Shown here: piece after piece, positions 1 through 9,481 of the stretch
How positions within the stretch are numbered: position 1 is the first letter of the stretch
Layout of the letters: every line of letters starts with the position of its first letter
Assembly (NCBI GenBank): GCA_023430625.1
Contig: JAEZAA010000288.1
Span: 1 to 44,348, forward strand
Direction of reading: 5' to 3'
DNA from: Pseudomonadota bacterium
Lineage (GTDB): Bacteria; Pseudomonadota; Gammaproteobacteria; Pseudomonadales; Oleiphilaceae
DNA length: 44,348 bases
Program-made: the position numbers and the translations under genes
The notes under the pieces: model-generated
The model's input: the letters and a program-made list of their open reading frames with translations, nothing else
Told to the model about the DNA's origin: nothing
Database searches by the model: none

Positions 1-2
1 CA

Positions 3-488
3 CTGGAGAACATCGGAAACTGGGTAACCAGCTTGTTGAAATCCACGCCGTATTCCGCACCGTTCGCGCTGCTTGGCAAGTGCCGCAGTGCCGGTATCAA
101 GGACCTGCGCCATGGCAGTTTGCGGCCTGAGGATTGGGTGGAACGGGATATCGATGACACCTGTCATTTTGTTCCCCATCCGGTGCCCTTAGTCGAAGGC
201 GTGCGTTATCTCTTCGTCGCCGGTTCCCTGGTCGAGCCTGGCGCGGGGCGTCTGACCGATGCGGTGGGCGACGGTCTGGTGAGTGTCGAGAGTGCGCTCA
301 ATCCCCATACGGGATCGGATACGTCGGAACATCCCGCTATTAGCCGACAGGTCTTCACCGGAACCGGTCATATGAAGTTGCTGCGGGACCGGGAGGTTGG
401 CCGGGTGCTGGAGCAATGGCTTAAGGCCGGTAGTGGGCGAGGTCAGGGGCGGGCGCGGTCTCGCTCGGCTGCGTCAAAAAGGTCTTAG
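3..488 (+). CDS. Lipase/esterase-like alpha/beta hydrolase, C-terminal part (5' truncated by window edge)
   Basis: The reading frame is open from the left edge to a TAG at 486-488, giving 161 visible residues, so the true start lies outside the window. The visible part looks like the end of a PGAP1/triacylglycerol-lipase-type alpha/beta hydrolase. A GDGLV segment (267-281) would carry the catalytic Asp, and a GTGHMKLL segment would carry the catalytic His (codon 369-371). The nucleophile elbow would lie upstream and is not seen. The last 20 or so residues are basic and low in complexity. The gene is convergent with the next one and overlaps its 3' end by 15 bases. The family call rests on the spacing of the Asp and His motifs, not on a full domain. 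Confidence 0.6.
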   Translation: MENIGNWVTSLLKSTPYSAPFALLGKCRSAGIKDLRHGSLRPEDWVERDIDDTCHFVPHPVPLVEGVRYLFVAGSLVEPGAGRLTDAVGDGLVSVESALNPHTGSDTSEHPAISRQVFTGTGHMKLLRDREVGRVLEQWLKAGSGRGQGRARSRSAASKRS

Positions 489-1814
489 TTGGAGCAGCGT
501 CTGCTCGATCATCTGCCGCTCCTCCGCCGCCAACGCTTGCGGTGTGCTCAAAATCAACCCCAGCACGCGTGTGACCTGCTTTATTTGCCAGGCCAGCTCC
601 TGATACATCAGGGTTGCTTCCGCCAGTTCCGCACCGGCGCTATCCACCAACTGGCGGGCTACGTGCTCAAACCAGCGTCCCAGGGCCTCATTCAACAGGC
701 CAGATCCCACCACAATGGCATCCAGGCGTTGCAACATCAGGCCCGCAGTCTGAATCGGCCCCTGGCCGCTCATGTGTTTGAGACGCGCTAGCAACGGCTG
801 CAGTGCCGAGAACTTGCGGCCCAGCACCTGACGCTCCTGGGCCAGAAACTGGGCACAGGTTTGCAGGGCAGGGCCAAATAATTGGCTGGCGCCCGGCAAC
901 TGAGCGGCGCGAAATATACCGACGGTTGCGGCATAGACCTGGTAGGTGTGAACCGTGCTGTTGAGCTGCAGAATGGGGATGATTTCACCCAGGGTCAGGG
1001 TTTGCCCGCATCGGCCCTTGCGGCGAATGGCGTACAGGCTGTCGCTCATGGCAACGATTTGGCCGACCGTGCACAGCTGGCTTTCAAACAGGCCGGCGGG
1101 ATAGCCGCTGCCATCGCAGCGTTCGTGATGCTCGCGAACCGCCCGCCGGGTCAGGGGGGAAATCCCCGGTACAAAGGACAGGAAATGGTCGGCAATCAGG
1201 GTGTGGCTTTGAATGGCGCGCCATTCTTCCGAGCTGAGCTCACCCCCTTTATGGATGATGGCCGGGTCTAGGTGGAGCATTCCGGTATCATGCACCAGGC
1301 CAGCGAGGAACGCGGCCTCGAGCTCAGCCGCGGGCAATTGCAGGTAGGAGGCCAGGGCCAGGCTTAGCCAGGCGCAGAACAGTGCCTTCTCGTATTCCCG
1401 CGGCATGCGCAGTGCCAGAACGGTTATTTTTTGCACCAGCAGCTCCTGCTGGCCGTAGCGGTGGCACTGGGCCAGCAACTGTTCATCCAGCGTGAGCGAC
1501 GCGTGAATGGCGCGGCATTCCGGAAACCGGGTAAAAATCTGCTGCAAATCCTCGTAGAGCTTTTGACTGGTAATGGCATCGTCCACATGGACCGAGGTTT
1601 CGAGCGGTTTGACCAGCTTATGGCTCAGCAGCTTGCGGACGGTCTCGGAGCTGAGGGGGAGACCTTTGCGGATCAGCAACAGGCCATTGCTGTTGTATAT
1701 GTCTTCGGTGGCCGAAACGGCACGGCTCTGGTTCACCTGGGACAGGTGGGTTGCGTAGGCGCCAGCAGTGAGAGGATCGTATCCAGCCATGGGTGGTTGC
1801 TGTAGCAGCTGCAT
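474..1814 (-). CDS. HD-GYP domain protein, probable cyclic-di-GMP phosphodiesterase
   Basis: This is a 446-residue soluble protein. Residues 20-80 resemble the small N-terminal domain often found ahead of HD-GYP modules. The HD-GYP core spans about 140-270: HD at 175-176, H204, HHE at 229-231, the signature DGSGYP at 234-239, and D258. Known family members hydrolyse cyclic di-GMP and influence motility and biofilm formation. The usual HDxGK motif reads HDTGM here, so the conserved Lys is Met179; activity is therefore likely but not certain. About 170 residues after the core are helical and unassigned. The ATG at 1814 lacks a clear ribosome site; Met9 is an alternative start. It is divergent from the DUF1244 gene with about 110 bases between them. 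Confidence 0.8.
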   Translation of the reverse strand: MQLLQQPPMAGYDPLTAGAYATHLSQVNQSRAVSATEDIYNSNGLLLIRKGLPLSSETVRKLLSHKLVKPLETSVHVDDAITSQKLYEDLQQIFTRFPECRAIHASLTLDEQLLAQCHRYGQQELLVQKITVLALRMPREYEKALFCAWLSLALASYLQLPAAELEAAFLAGLVHDTGMLHLDPAIIHKGGELSSEEWRAIQSHTLIADHFLSFVPGISPLTRRAVREHHERCDGSGYPAGLFESQLCTVGQIVAMSDSLYAIRRKGRCGQTLTLGEIIPILQLNSTVHTYQVYAATVGIFRAAQLPGASQLFGPALQTCAQFLAQERQVLGRKFSALQPLLARLKHMSGQGPIQTAGLMLQRLDAIVVGSGLLNEALGRWFEHVARQLVDSAGAELAEATLMYQELAWQIKQVTRVLGLILSTPQALAAEERQMIEQTLLQLRPF

Positions 1815-1923
1815 TGAAATAAAAAGATTCGTGAATACGTCTTAACTGTAGATGACGACTATTAAATGCGCTAAACGAATGCTTACTAAGTTTTACAAAG
1901 ACCCTACAAACAGGAGAGCAACC

Positions 1924-2169
1924 ATGGATACGCAGACCCGAACAGAGATCGAAGCGGCAGCTTTTCGCAAGCTGGTCGAACATCTGCGTCAGCACACGGA
2001 GGAGCAGAACATTGATCTGATGAACCTGGCAGGCTTCTGCCGCAATTGTCTTTCCAAATGGTACCTGGCGGAAGCACAGGCCCGCGGTGAGGCGGTGAGC
2101 GATCCCCAGGCGCGGGAGATCATCTATGGCATGCCTTATGAGGACTGGAAGGCCAAATACCAGAAATGA
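1924..2169 (+). CDS. DUF1244 family protein
   Basis: This is an 81-residue soluble protein. It contains the typical DUF1244 core: an N-terminal TRTEIEAAAFRKLVEHL helix, NLAGFCRNCLSKWY with two cysteines in the middle, and YGMPYEDWKAKYQ at the end. The family is widespread in proteobacteria; I know of no established biochemical function. I chose the ATG at 1924 because it has a good ribosome site (caggag, 1911-1916) and fits the family length. The frame is open further upstream to 1852, but that extension is not family-like. The two conserved cysteines might bind metal, which is inference only. Confidence 0.85.
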   Translation: MDTQTRTEIEAAAFRKLVEHLRQHTEEQNIDLMNLAGFCRNCLSKWYLAEAQARGEAVSDPQAREIIYGMPYEDWKAKYQK

Positions 2170-2256
2170 GTCGTTGGTCACCCGGCCTGGAGCCGTTGAA
2201 CCCGCGAGCGAGGCCGGCTCGTTAGGCTTGGCGGCGCACTGTTTAATGGGGAGATA

Positions 2257-2268
2257 ACAGGCGCCTGT
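2257..2268. repeat. 12-base perfect palindrome upstream of acnA
   Basis: ACAGGCGCCTGT is a perfect inverted repeat about 70 bases before the acnA start. It could be an operator for a dimeric regulator, but no known consensus was matched and a chance palindrome is possible. Confidence 0.25.
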
Positions 2269-2338
2269 GCAGGTTGTGCACCCCTCCGCAGCCCAGGCGT
2301 CGCACGATGATTCTGTTGGCCAAAGGAGGAGCTAGAAC

Positions 2339-5035
2339 GTGACCAGAATCGGACAGGACTCCTTGCAGACCCGCCGTACGCTGAAGGTTAATGGTCGGGA
2401 GTATGACTATTACAGCCTGGCGGCTGCCCGCGAGGCGGGGCTTGCCGAAATCGACCGCCTGCCGTTCTCCCTCAAGATCCTGCTGGAAAACCTGCTGCGG
2501 TTCGAGGACGGCGAGACCGTGACGCGGGAGGACCTGCAAGCGCTGGATCGCTGGTCGCGGGATCGCACGGCCCATCGGGAAATCCAGTATCGCCCGGCCC
2601 GGGTGTTGATGCAGGATTTCACCGGGGTTCCCGCCGTGGTCGACTTGGCCGCCATGCGCGACGCGGTGGCGCGCGCAGGTGGCGATCCGGCGCGTATCAA
2701 TCCCTTGATCCCGGTGGACCTGGTGATCGACCACTCGGTCATGGTGGACCGCTTCGGCTCACCCACGGCGTTTAAGGAAAACGTGGAGATCGAGATCCAG
2801 CGTAACCGCGAGCGTTATGAGTTTCTCAGCTGGGGCCAGCAAGCCTTCCAGAATTTCCGCGTGGTGCCGCCCGGAACCGGCATTTGCCACCAGGTCAACC
2901 TGGAATACCTGGGGCGGGCCGTGTGGTCGTCGCAGGCGCCTGATGGTGCCACCATCGCCTATCCGGATACCCTAGTGGGAACCGACTCCCACACCACCAT
3001 GATCAATGGCCTCGGCGTTCTCGGTTGGGGGGTTGGCGGCATTGAGGCGGAGGCCGCGATGCTGGGGCAGCCGGTCTCGATGCTGATTCCCGAAGTCATT
3101 GGCGTGCGCCTGACCGGCCGTTTGGGGGAAGGCGTCACGGCCACCGACCTGGTGCTGACCGTGACGGAAATGCTGCGCAAGCGCGGTGTGGTGGGCAAGT
3201 TCGTCGAGTTCTGCGGTCCCGGACTGGCGCACCTGAGCCTGGCCGATCGCGCCACCATTGGCAACATGGCGCCGGAATACGGCGCAACCTGCGGATTCTT
3301 CCCCATCGATGCGGAAACCCTGCGCTATTTGCGCCTGACCGGGCGTGACCCGGCGCAGATCGAACTGGTCGAGGCCTACTGCCGGGCGCAGGGCATGTGG
3401 CACGAGGCGGATACGCCGGATCCGGTCTTTACCGATCTGCTGGAGCTGGATCTGGCCAGTGTCGAGCCCAGCCTGGCCGGGCCCAAGCGGCCCCAGGATC
3501 GGGTTTTGCTGCGGGATCTGAAGCAGGCGCAAGTCCGTTTGCTGGAAGAGTCCAGCCGGGGCGCGGAGCAGACCATTCGGAAGGTGCCGGTCAAGGGCGG
3601 CAATTATGAACTGAGTGATGCGGCGGTGGTGATCGCTGCCATCACCTCCTGCACCAATACCTCCAATCCCAGCGTCCTGATGGCGGCTGGCCTGCTGGCC
3701 AAGAAAGCGGTGGAACGTGGCCTTGCCCGCAAGCCTTGGGTGAAGTCGTCATTGGCGCCGGGCTCCAAGGTGGTCACCGATTATCTGGACAAGGCCGGCC
3801 TGCAATCCTATCTGGACCAGCTTGGGTTTCAGCTCGTGGGCTACGGCTGCACCACCTGTATCGGCAACTCCGGGCCCTTGCCCGATGAGGTGGCAGCGGC
3901 CGTGTCGGATGGGGATCTCATCGTCTCTGCCGTGTTGTCCGGCAACCGCAACTTTGAGGGGCGGGTGCATCCACAGGTCAAATCGAACTGGCTGGCGAGT
4001 CCTCCATTGGTGGTGGCGTTCGCCCTGGCAGGGCGTACCGACATCGATCTCACGTCCGAACCGCTGGGCAACGATGCAAACGGGCAACCTGTGTATCTCA
4101 AGGACATCTGGCCCAGTAGCCGGGAAGTGGACGAGGCCGTCCGCACGGTTACTAGCGACATGTTCCGTGAGCGCTATGCCGATGTCTTCACCGGTGATGA
4201 AGAGTGGCAGGCCATTTCAGGTGGGGCGGGTAATACCTATGCCTGGTCCGATGCCTCCACCTATATCAAGAACCCGCCTTTCTTCGAGGACCTGGCGCAA
4301 CCGGTGGCAGCCCTGGGCGATATCCAGGGGGCCCGGGTGCTGGCCGTGTTCGGCGATTCCGTGACCACCGACCATATCTCGCCCGCCGGCACCATCAAGG
4401 TCCAGTCCCCGGCGGGGGAGTATCTGCAGGCGCGCGGGGTCACGCCGCCCGAGTTCAACTCCTACGGGTCGCGTCGTGGCAATCACGAAGTCATGATGCG
4501 CGGCACCTTCGCCAATATCCGCATTCGCAACCGCATGGTCCCGGGCGTGGAAGGGGGAATCACCCGCTACATCCCGAGCGGCGAGCAGATGCCCATCTAC
4601 GATGCGGCCATGCGTTATCAGCAGGATGGCACGCCATTGGTTGTGCTTGCCGGCAAGGAGTACGGCACCGGTTCCAGCCGCGACTGGGCGGCGAAGGGCA
4701 CGCGCCTGCTGGGCATCCGTGCCGTAATCGCCGAGAGCTTCGAGCGGATTCACCGCTCCAACCTGGTGGGCATGGGCGTGCTGCCGTTGCAGTTTAGAGA
4801 AGGCGAGTCGGTGCAGTCGCTGCAGCTGGACGGCTCGGAAGTCATCAGCATTGAAGGACTGACCGATGCACTCAAGCCCGGTCAGGAACTCCAGGTGACG
4901 GCAAGGCGGGATGATGGGCGGGAGACTCGGTTTCAGGTGTTGTGCCGCATCGACACCCTCAATGAAATGGCTTACTTCAGGAACGGTGGGATCCTGCATT
5001 ACGTGTTGCGCCAGTTATCCTCGAGCCGGGCTTGA
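2339..5035 (+). CDS. acnA: Aconitate hydratase A
   Basis: Aconitase interconverts citrate and isocitrate in the TCA cycle in the cytoplasm. The 898-residue length matches the AcnA/IRP1 class, not AcnB. The three ligands of the 4Fe-4S cluster are visible: C438 in AITSCTNTSNPSV, and C504 and C507 in YGCTTCIGNSG. The C-terminal swivel domain shows GDSVTTDHISPAG, the RRGNHEVMMRGTFANIR stretch and KEYGTGSSRDWAAKG. The start is a GTG at 2339, 9 bases after a strong ribosome site (aaaggagga, 2321-2329). It stands apart from its neighbours (169 bases upstream, 125 downstream) and is probably monocistronic. Confidence 0.97.
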   Translation: MTRIGQDSLQTRRTLKVNGREYDYYSLAAAREAGLAEIDRLPFSLKILLENLLRFEDGETVTREDLQALDRWSRDRTAHREIQYRPARVLMQDFTGVPAVVDLAAMRDAVARAGGDPARINPLIPVDLVIDHSVMVDRFGSPTAFKENVEIEIQRNRERYEFLSWGQQAFQNFRVVPPGTGICHQVNLEYLGRAVWSSQAPDGATIAYPDTLVGTDSHTTMINGLGVLGWGVGGIEAEAAMLGQPVSMLIPEVIGVRLTGRLGEGVTATDLVLTVTEMLRKRGVVGKFVEFCGPGLAHLSLADRATIGNMAPEYGATCGFFPIDAETLRYLRLTGRDPAQIELVEAYCRAQGMWHEADTPDPVFTDLLELDLASVEPSLAGPKRPQDRVLLRDLKQAQVRLLEESSRGAEQTIRKVPVKGGNYELSDAAVVIAAITSCTNTSNPSVLMAAGLLAKKAVERGLARKPWVKSSLAPGSKVVTDYLDKAGLQSYLDQLGFQLVGYGCTTCIGNSGPLPDEVAAAVSDGDLIVSAVLSGNRNFEGRVHPQVKSNWLASPPLVVAFALAGRTDIDLTSEPLGNDANGQPVYLKDIWPSSREVDEAVRTVTSDMFRERYADVFTGDEEWQAISGGAGNTYAWSDASTYIKNPPFFEDLAQPVAALGDIQGARVLAVFGDSVTTDHISPAGTIKVQSPAGEYLQARGVTPPEFNSYGSRRGNHEVMMRGTFANIRIRNRMVPGVEGGITRYIPSGEQMPIYDAAMRYQQDGTPLVVLAGKEYGTGSSRDWAAKGTRLLGIRAVIAESFERIHRSNLVGMGVLPLQFREGESVQSLQLDGSEVISIEGLTDALKPGQELQVTARRDDGRETRFQVLCRIDTLNEMAYFRNGGILHYVLRQLSSSRA

Positions 5036-5160
5036 CCTCACCAGGCACGCCGGCCTGATACATGAAGAGGGCGCGCTTACGCGGCTGGTACCAGGTGAGC
5101 GATATGGGCAGGTAGTCAAACCACGGATAGACCGATGGCCAATGAGCGGAGGAGAAGACT

Positions 5161-6024
5161 ATGGATCCTGTTGTGCATAATGAACGCGTCACTGAGCGGG
5201 TAATTCAGCCAGCCGTTGCAGCGGCCCCGGTAAATAGCCGCAGCAACCGGTTTCCGGCGATCGCCTGGAGCGCCATTATTGGCGGATTGGTGGTGGGACT
5301 GGCGACCCACATGGTGCTGATGTTGCTGGGCGTCGCGGCAGGATTGACCGCTGTCGAGCTCGGCACGGGCAGCGCCGGTGGCGCACAGAATGCGCCGACC
5401 TGGTCGGCGGTCTGGAATGGAATCAGTATGCTGGTCGCCGCCTTTGTGGGTGGTTATGTGGCGGCGCGGATGTCAGGGCTTCGGCGTAAATCCGATGGCA
5501 TGTTGCATGGTGTCGTGGCCTGGGGTGCGACCACCTTGCTCTACGCCGTGCTATCGGCATCCGCCATGGGGGCGATCTTTGGCAGCGCGTTCAGCACGGT
5601 CACCAGCGCGTTTCCACGCCTGGGTACCCAAGAGGAAATCGGTCAGCTGCAAAACCGCCTGCAGTCCCTGCTGGGCGAAACCACCAACATCAATACCCAA
5701 GCCATCACCACGGAAAACCTGAATCAACTGCAGAATCAGATCGAAGCGGGCGATCGCGAAGGTGCCGTGAATTTCATGGTGCAAACCCTGGGCGTTGAGC
5801 GCAATAGCGCGTCAACGGTGGTCGATAACCTGCTGATTGCCAGCGGTTCGTTGGAACAGGCTTCGCCAGAAGCGGTGCAGCGGGTTGACCGAGGTGTGGA
5901 TGTGGCGACCACGGCGACCTGGAGTCTGTTTATCGCGGTGGCGCTCTCCCTGCTGGTGGCGATCGGCGGCGGACTCCTTGGAGCCAAGGGCGCCCGTCGT
6001 GCTCCGCAGATGCGAGCGGCCTAG
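5161..6024 (+). CDS. Membrane protein of unknown function (about four helices)
   Basis: I do not recognise this 287-residue protein. About 35 soluble residues come first. Then there are hydrophobic helices near 36-62, 80-101 and 116-140, a soluble middle region (about 145-250) rich in Gln, Asn and Thr that looks helical, and a last helix near 252-275 ending in a short basic tail. The first helices have many Gly/Ala packing motifs. A good ribosome site (ggaggag) stands 7-8 bases before the ATG. It lies alone between acnA and hrpB on the same strand, which gives no functional clue. Confidence 0.75.
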   Translation: MDPVVHNERVTERVIQPAVAAAPVNSRSNRFPAIAWSAIIGGLVVGLATHMVLMLLGVAAGLTAVELGTGSAGGAQNAPTWSAVWNGISMLVAAFVGGYVAARMSGLRRKSDGMLHGVVAWGATTLLYAVLSASAMGAIFGSAFSTVTSAFPRLGTQEEIGQLQNRLQSLLGETTNINTQAITTENLNQLQNQIEAGDREGAVNFMVQTLGVERNSASTVVDNLLIASGSLEQASPEAVQRVDRGVDVATTATWSLFIAVALSLLVAIGGGLLGAKGARRAPQMRAA

Positions 6025-6125
6025 TTTCCATCGGCCTTGCCTGAACCGGTTTATGGAACAGGCAGGTTGAGGGACCATCACATGAGCGAGTGACGGCATG
6101 CCCGGGCTGTTCTAGAATTCGCCCC

Positions 6126-8603
6126 ATGTCGTTACCCATCGATCTTGTCCTTCCCGATCTGTTGCAGGCGCTCCGGGAGCGTCCTGCCGTTGTCTTGCAG
6201 GCGCCTCCCGGCGCTGGCAAGACCACTCGTGTCCCGCTGGCGCTGTTGACCGAGCCTTGGCTGGCGGATCGCCGCATCATCATGCTCGAGCCCCGCAGAC
6301 TGGCGGCACGTGCCGCCGCGCGTTTCATGGCGTCGCTGCTCGGGGAAGAGGTCGGGCAACGGGTGGGTTACCGGACCCGCCTCGACAGCAAGATCGGACC
6401 CAATACCCGCATCGAAGTGGTCACCGAGGGCATTCTGACCCGCATGCTGCAGGATGATCCGGCGCTGGAACCCTATGGCGCTGTCCTCTTCGACGAATTT
6501 CACGAACGCAGCCTGCAAGCGGATTTGGGACTGGCGCTGACCCTGGAAACGATGCAGGCGCTGCGGGAGGATCTGCGGCTGGTCGTTATGTCCGCGACAC
6601 TCGATGCCGAACCCGTGGCGAGGCTGATGAACAATGCTCCCGTCGTAACCAGTTCCGGTCGCAGCTTTCCGGTGGAGCTTCGCTACGCGCCGCCGCGTCA
6701 GGGCGAGTGGGAGCGCCACCTGGCCGCCTTGATCCCGCACCTGATGCGGGAGGAATCGGGATCGGTCCTGGTGTTCCTGCCTGGCGCTGGTGAAATCCGG
6801 CGGCTCGAGTCAGCATTGGAAGGGCAGGTTGGCGCGGACGTTAGGATTGCTCCGCTATATGGCGATCTAAGCCGCGAGGCGCAGGACCTGGCCATTCAGC
6901 CCGCGCCAGCGGGGCAGCGCAAGCTGGTGCTGGCCACCTCCATTGCCGAAACCAGTCTCACCATCGAGGGTATTCGCATCGTGGTGGATGCGGGCCTGCA
7001 GCGGGTACCGGTATTTGATCCGGTGACCGGCTTGTCGCGGCTGCAGACGGTGCGGGTGTCACGGGCGGCGGCGGAACAGCGCAGCGGGCGGGCGGGACGT
7101 ATTGAGGCGGGTGTCTGCTACCGCCTCTGGAGCGAGGCGGAACAGGAGCGGCTTGTGCCCTTTCTGGCGCCGGAAATTCTCAGCGCGGACCTGTCCGACC
7201 TGGTACTGGAACTGGCGCAGTGGGGTGTTCGCGACCCCGATCAGCTCGCCTGGCTGGATCCGCCGCCCAGAGCGGCCTGGGATCAGGCACGTGAACTGCT
7301 GCAACGCTTGCGGGTTCTGGATGAAGCCGGGGGTATCACCGACCATGGGCGCCGCGTAGGCCGGCTTGGCTTGCACCCCCGTCTGGCCCATATGGTGATT
7401 AAGGCTGCTGAGCTGGGTTGGGCGCGGCTCGCCGCGGAAGTGGCGGCCCTGCTGTCCGAGGCCGATATTATGTCAGCGGCGCGGCATACGGACATTCAGG
7501 CGCGTTTGATGTTGCTGCGCGGTGAAATGCAGGCGCAGGGCGTGGAGCGTGCGCGGGTACAGCGTGTCCGGCAGACCGCGCGGCAGATCCTGCAGCGGTT
7601 GGGCGCCTATAAAGAGCAGCTTGAAACGTTCGACTCCGCCGGTGTTGTGCTGGCGTTCGCCTATCCCGATCGGGTGGCGAAACGGCGTGGTGGAGGCGCG
7701 GCGCGTTATCTGCTGGCCAACGGACGGGGTGCGGTCCTGCGGGAAGACGACCCATTACACGACGTGCCTTATCTGGTTGCTGCCACGCTCGATAACGAGG
7801 GCAGGGAAGCGAGAATATTTCTCGCCGGCGCCCTCAGCCAGGCCGCAATCGAGACTTATCTGGCGGAAGACCTGGAAGAGGAAGACGCCGTCTTTTGGGA
7901 TGCGGACGCTGAAGTGGTGCGTGCCCAACGGCAAACCCGTTACGGGCGGCTGGTCCTTCAGGAGCGGCCGCTGGCATCGCCTGATCCGATGGCCATCACG
8001 GAAGCCTTGCGAACGGCGCTCTGCAAACGGAATCTGGTCGATCTGCCCTGGACGAAGGAGGCGCGTCACTGGCAGGCGCGAGTTACCTTCCTGCGTAATC
8101 TGGAAGGCGAGATCTGGCCGGATGTGTCGGACGAAGCTTTGGCTAGTTCCTCGGAGCAATGGCTGCTTCCATTTGCGCCCGGGTATCGACGCCTGGCGCA
8201 GTTCAAGGACTTTCCCTTGCGCCAGGCGTTGGACTCACTGCTCAGTTATGAGCAGCAGCGGCAATTGGAGCGCAAGGCGCCGGAGTGGATTGAAGTGCCC
8301 AGCGGCTCCAGAATCTCTCTCGATTATGAATCGGGCGAGGTGCCGATCCTGGCGGTACGCCTGCAGGAAATGTTCGGTTTGACGCAAACGCCGGCCATCG
8401 CCGAGGGCAAGGTGCCCTTGATGTTGCATCTGCTATCGCCGTCGCGGCGTCCGGTCCAGGTCACGCGGGATCTCGCCAGTTTCTGGCGTCATGCTTATCT
8501 GGACGTGCGTAAGGATTTGCGCGGGCGCTATCCCAAACATCACTGGCCGGATGACCCGCTAACGGCCCAGGCGACGCGTCACACCAAGCCACGTTCCGGT
8601 TGA
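6126..8603 (+). CDS. hrpB: ATP-dependent helicase HrpB
   Basis: This is an 825-residue DExH-box helicase of the HrpA/HrpB family. Visible motifs in order are Walker A GAGKTT near residue 27, motif II DEFHE, motif III SATL, the SIAETSLTI helicase motif and the AEQRSGRAGR motif VI. The typical HrpB C-terminal region follows, including HHWPDDPLTAQATRHTK at the very end. HrpB proteins are thought to act on RNA, but the cellular substrate is not well established. I start at the ATG at 6126 (MSLPIDLVLPDLL) because family members begin this way; the frame is open to 6090. It is not obviously in an operon. Confidence 0.95.
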   Translation: MSLPIDLVLPDLLQALRERPAVVLQAPPGAGKTTRVPLALLTEPWLADRRIIMLEPRRLAARAAARFMASLLGEEVGQRVGYRTRLDSKIGPNTRIEVVTEGILTRMLQDDPALEPYGAVLFDEFHERSLQADLGLALTLETMQALREDLRLVVMSATLDAEPVARLMNNAPVVTSSGRSFPVELRYAPPRQGEWERHLAALIPHLMREESGSVLVFLPGAGEIRRLESALEGQVGADVRIAPLYGDLSREAQDLAIQPAPAGQRKLVLATSIAETSLTIEGIRIVVDAGLQRVPVFDPVTGLSRLQTVRVSRAAAEQRSGRAGRIEAGVCYRLWSEAEQERLVPFLAPEILSADLSDLVLELAQWGVRDPDQLAWLDPPPRAAWDQARELLQRLRVLDEAGGITDHGRRVGRLGLHPRLAHMVIKAAELGWARLAAEVAALLSEADIMSAARHTDIQARLMLLRGEMQAQGVERARVQRVRQTARQILQRLGAYKEQLETFDSAGVVLAFAYPDRVAKRRGGGAARYLLANGRGAVLREDDPLHDVPYLVAATLDNEGREARIFLAGALSQAAIETYLAEDLEEEDAVFWDADAEVVRAQRQTRYGRLVLQERPLASPDPMAITEALRTALCKRNLVDLPWTKEARHWQARVTFLRNLEGEIWPDVSDEALASSSEQWLLPFAPGYRRLAQFKDFPLRQALDSLLSYEQQRQLERKAPEWIEVPSGSRISLDYESGEVPILAVRLQEMFGLTQTPAIAEGKVPLMLHLLSPSRRPVQVTRDLASFWRHAYLDVRKDLRGRYPKHHWPDDPLTAQATRHTKPRSG

Positions 8604-8767
8604 TGCCCGACAGCCTTCGAGCGCCGGAATCGCAGAGCCCAACTTTGCGGCGGATTTGCCGAATTTCACAGCTGACTTCCCGGGTCTGTGCTAAATATTA
8701 AGGGCTTGGTGCAGGCGTTCGCGGTCACCATATTTCTGTTGTAACCCGCATATAACGAAAAAATGTC

Positions 8768-9253
8768 ATGAAGAAACTGGTTACCCTTCTATTGCTGCTC
8801 CCGGTTCTGGCCTGGGGCAACGTCTTACCCGTCGCCGATTATGTGCTGGTCAAGAAGTCCGAGCGCAAGATTTTCCTGATGAAGGCGGGTGCTCCCTTCA
8901 AGACCTATCCGATTTCACTAGGACTGCGCCCGGTGGGGCATAAAGTGCATGAAGGGGACCTGCGCACGCCGGAAGGCCTTTATGTGCTGGACTGGCGTAA
9001 CTCCCATAGCAAGTTCTATAAGTCGATTCATATCTCCTATCCCAGCTCAGAAGATCTGGTGCGGGCCAGCGAGGTGGGTAAATCGCCGGGGGGCATGGTG
9101 ATGATTCATGGCCTGCCCAATCTGGTCGATCTGGAGGAGAAGCTGTATCTGGGCTGGGACTGGACCGAAGGCTGTATTGCCGTGAGTAACCGGGCCATGG
9201 ATGAGATCTGGAAATCGGTGGCGGATGGAACGCCCATCCTGATTTTGCCCTAA
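8768..9253 (+). CDS. Secreted L,D-transpeptidase (YkuD domain)
   Basis: This is a 161-residue exported protein with a short signal peptide (residues 1-17, cleavage probably near AWG-NV). The rest is a minimal YkuD catalytic domain: RTPEGLYVLDWRN at about 66-78, IHG at 113-115 and TEGCIAVSN at 133-141, with Cys136 as the expected nucleophile and His114 as a partner. YkuD enzymes form 3-3 peptidoglycan crosslinks or attach proteins to meso-diaminopimelate. The usual Arg two residues after the Cys is Ala here, as in a subset of short family members. It lies 228 bases upstream of the OprI-like lipoprotein gene, with a second L,D-transpeptidase on the far side. Confidence 0.88.
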   Translation: MKKLVTLLLLLPVLAWGNVLPVADYVLVKKSERKIFLMKAGAPFKTYPISLGLRPVGHKVHEGDLRTPEGLYVLDWRNSHSKFYKSIHISYPSSEDLVRASEVGKSPGGMVMIHGLPNLVDLEEKLYLGWDWTEGCIAVSNRAMDEIWKSVADGTPILILP

Positions 9254-9481
9254 TTAAAACGCAGTTATATGCACCGAAAATGGGCTGATTCGGAAGCTGA
9301 TTCCCTGGTGTCAGTGCGGAGTTAAACGTATAAGGAGTTTCCGAACTTTTTGGTTTTGTTCCCTACAGTTTGTCACAGATTTACCTTAGACTAGCCGCGA
9401 ACTCCAGATGTCCCGGTGTGCGAATGCCCCGGAATTCGGCATCGGGGTCCTTACAGGCTAAATCGATCTAGGGATAATCTC

